In this document: positions 48,231 through 61,560 of the stretch, piece by piece
Layout of the letters: each line of letters opens with the position of its first letter
How positions within the stretch are numbered: the stretch's first letter is position 1
Source: Ziziphus jujuba
Taxonomy: Eukaryota; Streptophyta; Magnoliopsida; Rosales; Rhamnaceae
Reading direction: 5' to 3'
Assembly: GCF_031755915.1 (NCBI RefSeq)
Contig: NC_083387.1
Coordinates: 13,041,001-13,105,000 of the forward strand
DNA length: 64,000 nt
Translations under genes and position numbers: made by a program
The notes under the pieces: model-generated
Told to the model about the DNA's origin: nothing
Databases searched by the model: none
What the model saw: the letters and a program-made list of their open reading frames with translations, nothing else

Positions 48231-51200
48231 ATGGAAGAAGGAGGTTGGGTTGTGGTGCCGCGGCCTCTACAAGAGAATCTATGCAACCCACCGACCTCCG
48301 TGAAGAACGATAAGAGTTCTAACCCTCTCAAGGTAATCTTCAACGAACCAGCCAAGCATTGGACTGATGCTCTTCCTATCGGCAATGGCCGCCTTGGTGC
48401 CATGGTTTGGGGCGGTGTTAGTTCTGAGCTTATCCAGCTCAATGGTAAACCTTTGCACTATAAAGCTTCTACATTTTTAATGGAATTTTGGTTGCCAAAA
48501 AAAAAAACAAAAAAAAAAAAAAATGAACACTCAATCTTAACAACTCCAAAGTTTCAGAATTCTCTCTTTTTTTTTTTTTTTTTTTTTTGCCCCCCTTGTA
48601 TTATGCATTTTTCTAATTGAATTATGGTTTTGTATTGTTTTGCAGAGGACACGCTTTGGACTGGAACTCCAGGAAATTACACTAATCCTGATGCTCCAGA
48701 GGCTTTGGAACAAGTCAGAAAACTTGTTGATGATGGTGATTTTTCTGAAGCCACTACGGCAGCAGCCAAATTGACTGGAATTCCGTCAGAGGTTTTTTCC
48801 TCCCTCTTTTTTCTTTTTTTTTTGGTGGACTCAATTTTGATTTAAATGATGTTATTGAGCGTTTCTGATGTGGGAATTATTGTTTAAGTAATTGTATGTT
48901 GTCCAAAACCATTTTTTTCCTCGTCACACTTTAATGTTGGTTTTCAGGAATTATTTTTTTTCCCCTCTTAAATTAGTTAAAAATGATTTCCATGTTGATT
49001 TTGTGAGTTCTTTGACAAAGGAAGTTTTCAGTTGCTTTGGGAATTATATCCTAATGATATTGCTTCTTCTTTTTTCGGTTGTTGTTGTTGTTGTTTATGA
49101 AGGCCTACCAGCTTCTGGGTGACATTAATCTAGAGTTTGATGATTCTCATCTTAAGTACTCTGAAGAAACTTACCACAGAGAGCTTGACCTGGATAGTGC
49201 AACAGTGAGAGTAAAGTATTCGGTAGGTGATGTGGAATTTACCAGAGAACATTTTGCTTCTTATCCCCATCAAGTGATTGTGACAAAGATTTATGGAAGC
49301 AAATCTGGGTCTTTATCATTCACTTTGTCTATGGACAGCAAATTAAACCATCAGTCACGTGTAAATAGCAAGAATCAGATAATAATGGAAGGAAGTTGTC
49401 GTGGTAAAAGGATCCTTCGAAAAGTTAGTGCAAATGACAATCCAAAAGGAAGTCAGTTTTCTGCAGTTCTTGATTTGCAGATTAGTGATAGCAGAGGGGT
49501 AATACATGTTTTAGATGACAAGAAGTTGAGGGTTGAAGGTTCAGATTGGGCTGTTTTGCTTCTGGTGGCTAAGTCTACATTTGATGGACCATTCATAAAG
49601 CCTTCTGATTCTAAGAGGGATCCAACTTCAGAGTCTCTCAGTGTGTTAAATTCAATAAGAAATTTGTCATATTCTGATCTTTATGCTCATCACTTGGATG
49701 ACTATCAGACCCTTTTTCATCGTGTCTCATTGCAGCTTTCTAAAAGCACCAAAACCGTTATAGGGAACAGGGTTTTTGGGACAAAGCAATCTGCCTCTCC
49801 TGTAACTAATTTAGATTTCAAGGGAAGAGAAGATGATTCGCTTTCAACAGCAGAGAGGGTGAAATCCTTTCAGACTAATGAAGATCCGTCCCTAGTTGGA
49901 CTACTATTTCAGTATGGTCGTTATTTGCTTATTTCTTGTTCACGGCCTGGAACTCAGGTTGCAAACCTTCAGGGAATATGGAACAAGGATATGGAGCCAA
50001 CTTGGGAGTATGTTCACATTCTTTACTCCCTACGTATTTTTATATTCAATTGAAATACGTCGTATAAAATTAATTCTTAAATGAAAAGCAAATCTACTTT
50101 AGATTTCATGGACTGCATTTCTTTATGTCTTTGCAACCGTTTGCATCAAGATTTTATCAAGACAATTACTAACAATTTGTACCTTTTGTTCAGTTGTGCT
50201 CCTCACTTGAATATTAATCTTGAAATGAACTACTGGCCTTCTCTTCCTTGCAACCTTAGTGAGTGCCAGGAACCCTTGTTTGATTTCATTTCATCTCTGT
50301 CAATCAACGGAAAAAAAACTTCAGAAGTGAGATTACTCTACTTTATAATTTAAGTTTCTCTTAAGTAATTCATTTCATTTATTTGTATGCATTAGTTTCT
50401 TATATTTCCGTGTATCTGTTAATATTTTGCCTTTGAAGTTATGATGGTTTTCTTTTACTTGTATGGTGCTTGACAGCACACCGTAGCAAGCATGAGACTT
50501 AAATTATCAGAATCCATCTACATTATTTATGCCCTCTTTATTTTTATATTTATTTTTGGAAAATTAATTTGTTTACTATTTTATTTTCTCCATTCATGTT
50601 GCAGGTGAATTACAAAACAAGTGGTTGGCTTGTACATCATAAGTCTGACATTTGGGCAAGAACATCAGCATGTCAAGGTGATGTTGTGTATGCTTTATGG
50701 CCAATGGGTGGAGCGTGGCTTTGTACACATCTATGGGAGCATTATAATTATACAATGGACAAAGTAAGATTATGTTTCGTTCCATAAATTGTTTACCATC
50801 ATTCTTTAGAATGGAGATCTTTTCCTGTAAGATGAAAGTTATGACAGGGGCTTTTAGAATTCTTTTGGAAATGCCTATGAGATGTGGAAGCCACATGCTA
50901 GGGAAAAAATTATTTCATTTGCTTCTTCCAAATGTAAGCTGTGAGCTAAAATACATGACTATTTTTCTTTGTTGTTCCCTGAAGTTGTTCAGTGTTGCTT
51001 ATGAATTCTTTTATCTTCTTGGAGACCAACAGTCTTAAAAATTTGCACCACTTCTATTAGTTCAGAAAATCAGCTTAATGATTCTTACTGTTCTGCATAT
51101 TTAGGATTTTCTGAAAAACAGGGCATATCCTTTGTTGGAAGGATGTGTGGCGTTTCTATTGGATTGGTTAATAGAAGGATCTGGAGGATATTTGGAAACC

Positions 51201-53375
51201 AACCCATCAACTTCTCCAGAACATTACTTTATTGCTCCTGATGGTAAGCAAGCTTGTGTAAGCTACTCATCGACCATGGACATGGCAATCATAAATGAGG
51301 TTTTCTCAGCAATTGTTTCTGCTGCTGAGGTGAAGCTTTTGCTCTAGACTTGTCAAAATACAATATTTATGTGCCCTGTATTTATATGCTAATCAATTTT
51401 TGTTGGAACAGATTCTTGAAAAAAATGAGGATGATATTATTAAAAAGGTGAAAAAGGCTCAGCCAAGACTTCGTCCAGCGAAAATTGCTAGTGATGGTTC
51501 TATTATGGAATGGGTAGGTAAATAGTGCAATAAAATTTTTTTCATTTATTACAAAAGTTGTATCTAGTCTTTGGTGTAAAAATGGTTGTTTTTGTACTCA
51601 AGACACAGAATTTATAATTCTATGTTTGCTAAGGCAGGCACAAGATTTTAAAGATCCAGAGGTTCATCATCGACATCTTTCCCACCTCTTTGGCCTGTTT
51701 CCAGGGCACACAATCAATGTTAAAACTCCAGACCTATATAAAGCAGCCAAGGTTTCCCTTTTAAAACGAGGTTTGTACATGCCAACTTACTTTCTTTACC
51801 ATAGTTTGGGCACATAGTCTCTCCATGAGAGATAAAGATGTTCTAATTTGCCTACATGAGAATGATCTTTTGTAAAAGGAATTTTCTTGTAATATATTTC
51901 AATAATCATACTAATAGAGTTACCACCTCTTATATTTGGTTGAAATATGACAAGCTTGTTAAAAGATGATATTCACCATTTCTTGTATATGTCTTCAATT
52001 TCCTTTCACTTTTCAAATGCTTCGTATATAGTTGTTTATAACATATGATGTGAGGAGGAAATCTATCTTCCTACTGTCCCATGAGTTTGATTATGTAAAA
52101 ATCGACCGCATATAAATCTTTGTATGTATTGTATAGATGACATTTTATTATCTATAAGTTGGTAAAAGTTGACTCTAGATTAGTCCGTAGATTGCATAGT
52201 AGTTGTATACTATTTTATTGTTTATCATTCCATAGAAAATTGATTATTCTCAAGCTATTGTTTGAGTCTCTGTTCACAATTATAAATGCATTAGCTGCCA
52301 AGCAATTTGTGCTATATCTATATGGAAGATCATCTATGTCAATAATTTGTCACAGGCAAATATATTAACAACGTTGAATGCTGTTTTAAACGGTTAAATA
52401 TTTTTGTTTTAACCTTTCAACTTTTCATTGCTAAAAACAGGTGAGGATGGTCCAGGTTGGTCAACCACATGGAAAATTGCCTCGTGGGCACGTCTACATA
52501 GTAGTGAGCATTCATATCGCATGATCAAACGTTTAATCAAATTCGTGGACCCTGAACATGAGAAAGAATTTGAAGGAGGATTATACAGTAATCTATTCAC
52601 TGCACACCCTCCTTTCCAAATTGATGCCAACTTTGGGTAAGCAGCCTTCTGTGTCTATATATTGATATAAGCATGCAATCTTGAGAATTCAATCTGTAAA
52701 TAGTCTCCTTCAAATGATAAAATGTTCAATCCAATTATATCAAGATCCTTGCCCACATTATAGTCAGTAAGTTGCTCAAGGGCAAGACAATCCTTTAAAA
52801 AAGTATTGCTGTTTAATAATTCTACAAGGTAGGTGATATAGCTTCTCGGGAAGTTGTAAGGGGTAAATCTCACTTTGTTGTTGACTAAGTCAGTAATATT
52901 ACAAATGAGGAGCAACATATTGTTCATCCGCTCAAATCACATAGAAACAAATTGTGTTCACTTCGCACATCAAGAATGAACAAAATGTAACTAGACAGTG
53001 CAAGAACATGTTGGTTTCAGTTACAGTAGCTGCAATATTACACAAAGGCCAAGCTATTAATTCTGCTATTGTTTTTGTTTCAGTTTTTCTGCAGCCATTA
53101 CAGAAATGCTTGTACAAAGCACCATGAATGATGTTTACTTGCTTCCTGCACTTCCGACTGAGAAATGGGCAAATGGATGTGTAAAAGGGTTAAAGGCTCG
53201 TGGTGGGGTGACCATTAACATAACCTGGGAAGAAGGAGATCTTCAAGAAGTCAGTCTTTGGTCCGACCATACTTCTGTTAGAAGATTACATTACAGAGGA
53301 ACTATAGTATCAGCAAATATATCATCTGGTATTCTTCACATATTTGACGGACTACTTAGATGTAGGACAACCTAA
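48231..53375 (+). CDS. FUC95A: alpha-L-fucosidase 2, GH95 family (FUC95A/AXY8-like), ten exons
   Basis: Exons: 48231-48444, 48646-48791, 49103-50007, 50194-50326, 50605-50763, 51105-51329, 51412-51513, 51638-51770, 52441-52636, 53084-53375. All borders are GT/AG and phases agree, giving 834 residues, near the family length. The start MEEGGWVVV at 48231 is preferred; upstream frame lacks an ATG. Family marks are LPIGNGRLGAMVWGG and NEDTLWTG (exons 1-2), SRPGTQVANLQGIWN (exon 3), INLEMNYWP (exon 4), LWPMGGAWLCTHLWEHY (exon 5), IMEW with HRHLSHLFGLFPG (exons 7-8), PFQIDANFG (exon 9) and LLPALP (exon 10). The Asn pair, the MEW Glu and the QID Asp are the probable catalytic set by analogy with bacterial AfcA. 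The Arabidopsis enzyme removes alpha-1,2-fucose from xyloglucan in the cell wall. No clear signal peptide is seen at this N-terminus. No break seen. Confidence 0.93.
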
Positions 53376-53543
53376 TTCTTAAATGTAGCTTTTCTTTTTC
53401 TTTAAGACAGGGTAGGATATTTAAAGTACAACTCCTCGTTGACTATTTCCATTTGAGCTATTCTACGAGGGATGAATGTAACCTGTTTTACTTAATTTTA
53501 AAATCACTAGTTAAAGGAGAGATTTTAGGTGAGAATATTAAGG

Positions 53544-53575
53544 GCAGCTAAGGGCAGCTAAGGGCAGCTATATTT
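53544..53575. repeat. 10-bp tandem repeat, three units
   Basis: AGGGCAGCTA occurs three times head to tail, about 170 bases after the GH95 stop, within its probable 3' UTR or terminator region. Confidence 0.85.
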
Positions 53576-54115
53576 TCGCCTCCTTTACCATGCTAAACAA
53601 CCTTCTGCATTATGCCTTTCCAAACTACAAAACCCCTTACGTTATAATTTTCCTGTCAGTTCAATCATGCAACTTTTTCTAATAAATGTGGCAGAATTAA
53701 TGTCATTTATTTAGCTGTTTGTTTTAGTTTTTATAAATTCATGTTGGTATCCAAAATGCAGATTTCTTTTGTAATGAAGTATCTCGTTAGCTATTTAAGT
53801 TTTCTAACTAGCAGGGGCTTTTGAATGATATTGTTTTAAATTGATTTAGGTTTGTTTTGTAAAGTTTCTGCTTTTATTTATGCTTCTGTTTCTATTTTTT
53901 CTAAAAGTGTTTTTTCAAAAAGGGGAAAAGTTGAGCATTAAAAATTGCTTTTGACTTTTTAAAAGTTATGTTAAGATCCTGTTTGTATAACTTTTATTTT
54001 TCAAAAAATATTTTTTAAAATAAATTTTAAAAGTTATTTTTGACTTTCTAAAAATTATATTAAAGTTCTGTTGATATAATTTTTACTTCTTTTTCAAAGC
54101 AGATAAAAATTTTTA

Positions 54116-54205
54116 AAAATGATCTGAACATTCACAAAAAAACTTTTAAGCTTCAAAAACTTTTAAAAATGACCTGAACATTCACAAAAAACTTTTAAGC
54201 TTCAA
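54116..54205. repeat. 50-bp tandem duplication
   Basis: AAAATGATCTGAACATTC ... TTTTAAGCTTCAAAA is repeated at once with few changes (ATCTG becomes ACCTG). Confidence 0.8.
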
Positions 54206-54631
54206 AACCGAAACCCTCTAAACAATGGTTAAATAAAGCCTTAGAATATTAAGAATGTGTTTTTAAATTTTAAAAAAATAATATATTATTTTAATCGAAA
54301 AAATACATTAGAGTGATAAGAGAGATAGAGAGTAGGTATTTGAATTAAAATGTGAAATTAAACTATGATAAAATTTAGTTACCGTATGTGGCATTGATTT
54401 CTTTTTGGTTTATAAAATTTTAAATAATTTTTTTCCCCAAAAAAAGCTAAAATAAAAACCAAATCGGAAGGTCCACAATTAGGGAGGAAAGAAGAATCGA
54501 ACGGTCAGAATTGTATGTAAGTCAGCATTACGGGACATATCGTAAAACTCCACCGCTCAATCACTGTAGCCTTAAACCCTCACAAAGCCCTCGCCCGCCA
54601 CACACACTTTGGCTTCACCACCGCAACGAAA

Positions 54632-56027
54632 ATGGCTTGGCGCTCAGCTGGATCGCTGTCTCGTTCGCTCGTCTCCACTGCTAGGGTTTCTTTGCTTCGC
54701 TCGCCGCCTCCTCTTCCCCGCCTCCGTCCGCCGGCGCCCAATATGGCTGCTCCTCGTCTCCAATCTCGCCGTCTCTCCTTTGCTGCTCCCAGGTTCCCAC
54801 TCTACACCCTATTTATCTTTCCGGGAAAATGGTAGAAAATAAATGAAAATTATAGGAGGAAAAGGATATGAAGCACATATTGACTTTTACATTTCGCTGT
54901 CAAATGTGTATGTTTGTGTGGTAAAATGCTAGCTTTTTTTCTTTTTTCTTTTTTTTTTTAAGGCTTGTGGAGTTTGAGATCTATCTAATTTCTTTGAGGA
55001 AATTGTTGACTATTTTTTAGTTACATTGACGCTAAGAGAAATGCCATAAATTTTTAAAATTTAAATCTTTGTATTCTGTGGAAATGCTTATTCGTTGAAA
55101 TTGTACAAGTTCTGCACTTCCATATGCTTATTGATAGGGTTTCTTAATTCTCAGATATATTAGACTTTTATTTCTTTTTGGATTTGAAAGAGTTACTGAA
55201 TTAGTTAATGGAGGTGAAAGGTAATAAACGAATAGCTTTTGTTGTCTTGCTTACTTTCCCCAAAATAACTCAGAGCTTTTATAGGTGGCAATGGCATTTT
55301 TGGTTTCTCTAGCCTAGGAGGAAAAAAAAAAAAGTTTGTCCCTTTTTGGTTATGTAAACTTGATTTTCAATGTTTGCTTATTTTTAATTTTCATAGTTTC
55401 GTTAAGAGACTTTTGAAAATAAATAAATAAATAAATATGGTAAACATAAAGTATAAAATGTGTACAGTGTAGAAATTTTAACTTTTCATGTGATAGACTG
55501 ATAAGTTCCTTCTCTTCCTTTACTATGTAGAAATCCGAGTACCAAACATGTCCGTTTCTATTGGATTCAACAAAACATGATCTTCTAAGAGAAAGTTAGG
55601 TCCTGCAATTTGAGATGCAAAATATGTGAACTTTGTATACATAAAAAGGGAAAATAATAAGATTCTCTCTGTTCTATATGTTTTTATATCATATAAATAA
55701 TGGATCACAGATTTCCTATACTGTTTAGTGTTTAGCGCATTATTGTTGTTTTGCACTGCAAAAGCGTCCAGCAATTTATTGCATTTTTTAACAAAAAATA
55801 TCAAATCTTATTACTGTTTTCCTTTCCTTCTTTTGTTGGTAATACACATGTTTTTCCTATCTACTAACTTCTTAACTTCTTGTAGGAACTTGGGAGAGTT
55901 GGGATGCATACAGTCTCTTCTGCCAGTGTGTAGAGTAATGGCTTCAACATCTCACTTGGCTGTCAACTTGCGGGCTTGTTGCGAGTTGTCTCATGGTACC
56001 TTCCGCCGTACTTGTCAGGATCGCTAG
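54632..56027 (+). CDS. NUCLEAR FUSION DEFECTIVE 6-like organelle protein, two exons
   Basis: Exon 1 is 54632-54792 and exon 2 is 55886-56027, joined in phase 2, giving 100 residues. The N-terminal half (MAWRSAGSLSRSLVSTARVSLLRS, in two parts; Arg/Ser-rich, no acids) is a typical mitochondrial or plastid targeting peptide. The conserved core spans the junction: RRLSFAAPR, then NLGELGCIQSLLPV and ACCELSHGT. That core is what I know from NFD6, a small organelle protein required for polar nuclear fusion in the Arabidopsis embryo sac. An ATG at 54609 in another frame is ignored. The 1.1-kb intron has a long T-rich acceptor. A further splice choice near the stop is described under findings. The biochemical role is not known to me. 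Confidence 0.8.
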
Positions 56028-56117
56028 TAGTTTCTTTGTGAGTCTTGCTGTTTCTAGGAAACATTACAAAAGTGAAAGCATGTTTTTTGTAACTTTACCC
56101 TTTCAGATATATCATAG
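55996..56117 (+). other. alternative last intron and exon of the NFD6-like gene
   Basis: A donor GGTACC at 55996 and a strong acceptor TTTACCCTTTCAG ending at 56106 would remove 111 bases. The spliced frame ends quickly (Asp-Ile-Ser and stop at 56117), giving a 93-residue form that differs only after ELSH. Both forms are supported only by sequence. Confidence 0.4.
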
Positions 56118-59100
56118 GAACCTTGGAGGTCAGTTAGTTTTTTTCGTCCATGGTATATGCTTAATCTTGTTTTAATTCATAGAGTAAGGTGTAAATTATT
56201 AGGAGTTTATTACCATGTTAAGTTTGGTTGATGAGAAGGATTTGGGATGGGATTGATAGGGAGGAATGGAAAAGACGGGTGATGCGCAAGGGCTTCCAAT
56301 CATCAAAAGGCAGGAGAATGATGCTTCATTGTAGGTTCTCTTATCATTTATTTCAATAAACCTTGAAATAAGATTTTGACCACTAGGAAGAGGCATTTTT
56401 GTCAAATAATGCGCATGCCTAACCAACCTTATTTACTTACCTAGAGTTGTTTGCTTGCATTATTATGCTAATAGTTTCATGGTGCAATCTTGCTTAATTG
56501 ATAGTCCACATTGTGGTTCATATAAGCTGGTTGGCTACCATCAGCTAAAAATTTTAAGCAATTGAGATTTACGAGTTAAAGGAGAAACATGCTAGGCTTG
56601 TGTTTTGAGAAGTTGTTTGCTTTAACTGGTTTTAAGGTTGAGGCATGAGTGGCTTGTTAACTGGATGTCTTTGATTCATATAAGCTGCTTTGCTACTGTC
56701 AGCTAAAAATTTTAAGCATTTGAGGTTTAGGAGTTATTCTAGTGCTTCTGCTTTCAGAAGGTGTTTTCTTTAACTGGTTTTAAGGTTGAGGCATGAGTGG
56801 CTTGTTAACTGGATGTGTTCTGCAATGCGGGGTAGGTTATGGTTGATTTGTGTCTATCTGATGGCTGGATCCTGCAGATGTTTAAGAAGATAGAGAAACT
56901 ATTGAACTAGCCGGATTTCCTCGGGAAAATATGTGTTTCTAATTGTTTAATGCAAAGGGTTTTTAGGTAGGTAAAATGTATTTGGTGTGACAAGTTATCT
57001 CCTGCCTCGGTGTAATACATTCTCAAATGCTTGGTTGCTGATATGATATATTATATGTTACTAATATATGGGAAGACTTCAATAAATTGCATTGAAATTA
57101 CATTGCTAATGTATAGTATTGACTTCAGTCCACTATATATAAGTTCTTATATTTTGCACATTGACTTGTTCAACTTATAATTTTGTTCCCCACTATAGAC
57201 TTACAATAGTGGATTTCATATGAGGAAGATAAGCATGGCACTTCTTTTGTGTGTCCTGTAATCCCCATTTTGTAGAATTGGTAGATTGCCTTTCAAGTTC
57301 CAATCATCTTACTTACTCGATATGAAATTCTTTTCTTTTTATTTTCTTTTTACTTTCCTGGTGATCTCACATGTGACCCTGTAAACTAATTCATGAATTG
57401 TAATCACTTCTTGTGTCAAAGTTACAGCTTAATAATCCACAAGTATTTGAAAAAATGAATGAGTTGACATCTTCATTTATTCTAACGTGATTAGTTTTGA
57501 TCTAATCATTAATGTGCGAAATCTTAAGTTATTGTTATGTATACGAACTTCAATTCTGTATGGACATTTTCCTACTCACAAATTTGGGCCAAAAATGTTG
57601 AAATTTTGATGTATCATCAAATAAAGCATGCTTTGCGTGGAGGAGAACAGATCTGGGGAGGAGAATATAACTTATTTGTACTGAAATATGATGTTGTTTC
57701 CAATTTCTTTGAGAGTATTATCCGATATTCTTACATAGTTTTTGCAAATCCTGTTGTTTCATTTCAGGTTCCTAAGCAGACTAGTATCGGCATAATTAAG
57801 AGCGACAAAATTTGGAGGAGATTTTATTCTGTAGGATCTTTTGTTTTTTGAACTAAGAATTGCAATAAGAGCGTGCCATTATTCTAAGAATATTTTTCAA
57901 GAACCTTCGGAATTCCAACTTCTGGAATGACTTTTCAGAATGAAGGATTCACAGGCATCTTTCACTTCAAAGTTGTACTTGCCTCTTTTTTTAATTGGTA
58001 ATTAGATTGTTATTGTGCTGCACTTGTGCTGTCAATGATTAGTCAATATCAATTCTCACTCTTGATAGCTTTGATACATAATGTGCTAGTGCTAATATTC
58101 CTTTTCAACATTGTTGCTGATTCTGTTATTTTACCTTTCTATTACGTTCCTTGTGGACAAGAAGTGCTTGACAACAAATGTTTGCACTTCAAAAGGGCAG
58201 TGATTCTGTCCGTAAATGGCTTGTGGCCAATCCAAGAATTAAGCAATCTATTTTTGCTTTTTATAATCAAGAAGTAACTATAAGATGCTCGATAAAGTGA
58301 AAGAAATAGGACTTTTGAACAGCAACTCCCAACTCAAGCTGCCTCCATATCATTATGTTTTCATTGCATTGATTTGGACCTATCGATACTGTGAAATTTT
58401 CATCATTGTACTTATGTTGCAAGTGATAGTGAAAGACATGTTTTTGTGTCTTTTAGGTTTTCTATTGCCAATGAGGCCAAACTTTTTTGAAAATAAATAT
58501 GTTCATATGCCATTGCCAATATCTATTATCTTGTGGCTTTCCAACCAAGGTTGTAGTGCATTTCATTTGAAGGTTAGTTTTGGAGAACTAGGCACATGAA
58601 TTGGGAATAGGATGCCAAATACCGACGGAGTATTTGGAGCATGAAGAGCACTAGTGGTGTCTCTATCATTCTATGCAACAATGGCCCACTCTTTTTGGAA
58701 GGATGAAGCTCCAAACTGGAGAAGCTGGTCATGAACAAGAATCTTAAAGATATTTGGTGAATGATATAGTTTTATAGTGGCCTAATGCGTACCTAATGGA
58801 CTACCAAATGTGGTTATATTTATGGTTTCTCAGAGCACTACTGCCAACAGTCCTTTGCCCAAACCGGTTTCTTCTTCTATCATATGCTTGATTGCATGCT
58901 TGAACTCTTCCCCTATTGCTACTTCAACTACTTTATGTGCTTAAAAAAGCCTCTTTTCCTCATAAAAAGGAAAATAAAAGGAAACAAAAACAAAGAAAAC
59001 TGAGATCTTATCTGGATTTATCCCACTATGTCATGGATGACACTGTCCCTAAGAGGATTTTTTATATTATTTTTTAGTTCCGTTCTTCATTTGGAGATTT

Positions 59101-60777
59101 TTTGGTATAGAATTCTGAAAAATCTTCTAAGAAATTCCAAGGGCTTTATAATTTTATTTATTTATTTATTTATTTATTTTGTTCAAGAAACATGAAATTG
59201 GTTTCATTCTTCACTATGCAAGCACATTTGTTTTTCTTCCTTATAATGATTCATAGGCTAGCAATAATCATTTTTACTATCTACTCAATTTTCTTTCCTT
59301 CTGTTGCGGTGGGTGATATTTGCACAGTTTATGTTGGGCGTCTGCCGCCAAATGTAAATAATTTAAATGTGTTGAGAGGCTGTGCAGTTTCATGTGTCCC
59401 ATGGAAAGTCTTTTAGACAGCTCATTGGCAATTATATAATATGGAGTTTTTAGTTCATTTCATTTCATTCTTGTGTAGAAAGAAACTGTAGTTTATAGGG
59501 GCCAAAATCCAACTTGCCCAGTATCTGTCCATATCGTGGACGACTGTTTCACAAGAACTGATCCCATGAAAAACTTTTAGTGATCACAATGTTCTTTGTA
59601 CTTTTTGTTTTTTTTTTTGTTTTTTTTTTTTTTAATGTTTTGGAATAGTTGCACTGTTCAAGGCTATATCCTGTACATTTTGCTAAATGATTTTCCATTT
59701 TAAAAATTAAAAATAGTGAAAAATATGTTTGGTAGCTCAATCTGAGATGTAGAATTTGAAAAAGAGTAGGATATATATTTTCAAGAATATATCTATATTT
59801 TGAAAATATTTCAGGGATGTTTTACATGTATTTGGAAAAGTTGGAAAACAGATTTATAACAATATATATATATATATGAGTAGTGTCTATCATTTTTGTT
59901 TGGTAAAAAATTTATCAAGAAATTTAGAATGTTAGGAACATTGCCACTCCAAATAAAATTAGAGAACCATCGAAAGGGTAATAAAAATAATAGAGATTCC
60001 ATGAAGTAAATCTGATAAAATAAGGCGGCCATTGTATTAGTTTACTGTAAAAATCTGTTCACAAATAAAATAAGGAAAAAAATAAAAATTTATTAGAAAA
60101 ATAAAATTATTAAAAGGCAATAAACATTTAGAAAATTGCACAGAAATTCTAAAATAAAGTTCTCATAGTAGAGTTTTGGTGTGCGGAGAAGGGCCTAGAT
60201 TCATGTTGTAGGATGTTCATATTTGTATACTTGTGATTGCTCGGATGAATATTGAAATTTCATGGATTATTGTCATTAATCTCATGAAAATTTTCTAAAT
60301 AAAGCTAATTCCATGATCATCTCCATGATAAATCTATTTCAAATTTGAATCTTCATCGTAACCATAATAGCCATCAATTACCTTCAAAATTTAAAAAAAA
60401 AAAATTGATTTATCTTCAAAAGAACTTTTTATCCTTATAAAAGCCCTCCAATCACTAATTCCCAAATATATTATTATCATTTGAAAAAAGAATAAAATAA
60501 TGTTGATAAAAACAGGTGGTCTAAATAATTTTCAATAACAAAATAACTATCATATTTAATATCTACCAAATACAATTTTACTATTTTTGTCATAGAATGT
60601 TTTAAATTCGTGTTCTTATATTCTAAGAATAAAAAATTTTAATTTTTACTTTCATTTTACAAAATTATTTATGAATATTGTTTTACAAAATTATACTGAA
60701 CGGATCCTAAACTTCTAAGTTTAAGAATGTTGTAATTTTAATAATTAAATTTTAATTTATTGCATTTTTGTCCAATT
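56118..60777. other. intergenic stretch, no gene recognised
   Basis: Several open frames of 70-105 codons (for example 57537-57851 and 58285-58599) resemble no family known to me and have no good codon pattern. There is a TTTA tetranucleotide run at 59155-59180, T-runs near 59609-59633, TA runs near 59862-59876, and the duplication at 56517-56815. The first part may be 3' UTR of the NFD6-like gene. Confidence 0.5.
56517..56820. repeat. 150-bp tandem duplication downstream of the NFD6-like gene
   Basis: TTCATATAAGCTG at 56517 recurs at 56675, and AGGCATGAGTGGCTTGTTAA at 56641 recurs at 56789. Units are therefore about 148-158 bases, adjacent, and about 85-90% alike with small indels. Confidence 0.85.
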
Positions 60778-61068
60778 TGTTATAAATTGATTAAAACTTA
60801 GCAAAAATATAGACAACATAAGATGAAATATAGAATAAAAAAGAGTAAAGAAATGGTGGGAATAATTCCATCTTATTGTTTTCTATCACGTTACGTCTCT
60901 CGTCCTCTATTTATAGGTCTATACATAATATAAGTTACAAGAAATAATAATCCAAAATAATGATCATATAATGGTTAAATGAGTTACCTATGTTACACAT
61001 AAATACATAAAATTGTATAAGTTAAAAAGAGATGATGGAATGGTGGCATCCACATCATATTCATAACA
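60778..61068 (-). repeat. 3' LTR of the right-edge element
   Basis: 291 bases, with perfect 6-base ends TGTTAT/ATAACA. It shares TGTTATAAATT and TTAAAACTTAG with the sequence at 63950-63975, which proves the second copy. Confidence 0.8.
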
Positions 61069-61089
61069 CTCCTCTTTAGCGTCCACCAT

Positions 61090-61560
61090 ACATTGAATAT
61101 ATCCTATTAAAACTTTGTAAAGAAAATTCAATGGGACAAAATCATGGCGAAGGTAAAAGAGCACAATATCCATATATATATATATATATATATGATAATA
61201 ATTATGTTAATATGCCTCATTAAAATTTTGTAAAAAAAATTCAGTGGGATAAAACCTTAGAAAGGAAAAAGAGTAGAGTCACTATATTTCTCCATCTAAT
61301 TGTAGCATTTCCGGTGTGTATGAATGCTAAGTTACATTACTAAACCTTATCAGGAAACCAATGTATTTATCTTGATATAACACAAATAGTATGTTTGAAT
61401 ACTAAATTACTTCGTTAAAACCTTATATACATATATATTAGACTAATATAGCATTGATGATTATCATCTATGATAAAATGTTTACTATATTGCCTCGTTG
61501 AAATTTTATTAGGAAATTCAATAAGTTAAAACCTTGATGAAAGAAGAGTACAGTATATGT
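61090..61560 (-). repeat. degenerate tandem modules in the LTR element
   Basis: Near 61100, 61210, 61410 and 61490 the plus strand repeats the pattern GCCTC(A/G)TT-AAA-TTTTGT followed by A-rich bases, AATTCA, then TAAAACCTT. On the sense strand this reads as AAGGTTTTA ... AACGAGGC, a phrase common in the 3' non-coding end of plant copia elements. Spacing is about 80-110 bases; copies are well diverged. Confidence 0.65.

Larger units (their letters stand above)
53376..54620. other. spacer with short repeats
   Basis: Contains three tandem AGGGCAGCTA units at 53544-53575 and two copies of a segment with CTGAACATTCACAAAAAA at 54123 and 54173. The last 150 bases are richer in GC and are probably the promoter and leader of the next gene. 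No other gene seen. Confidence 0.6.

Noticed and set aside
53544..53575. CRISPR-like repeats
   Set aside because: Only three direct 10-base units with no spacers, in a plant nuclear context.
57537..58599. Two frames of 104 codons downstream of the NFD6-like gene
   Set aside because: Composition is that of random AT-rich sequence; no family or splice pattern seen.
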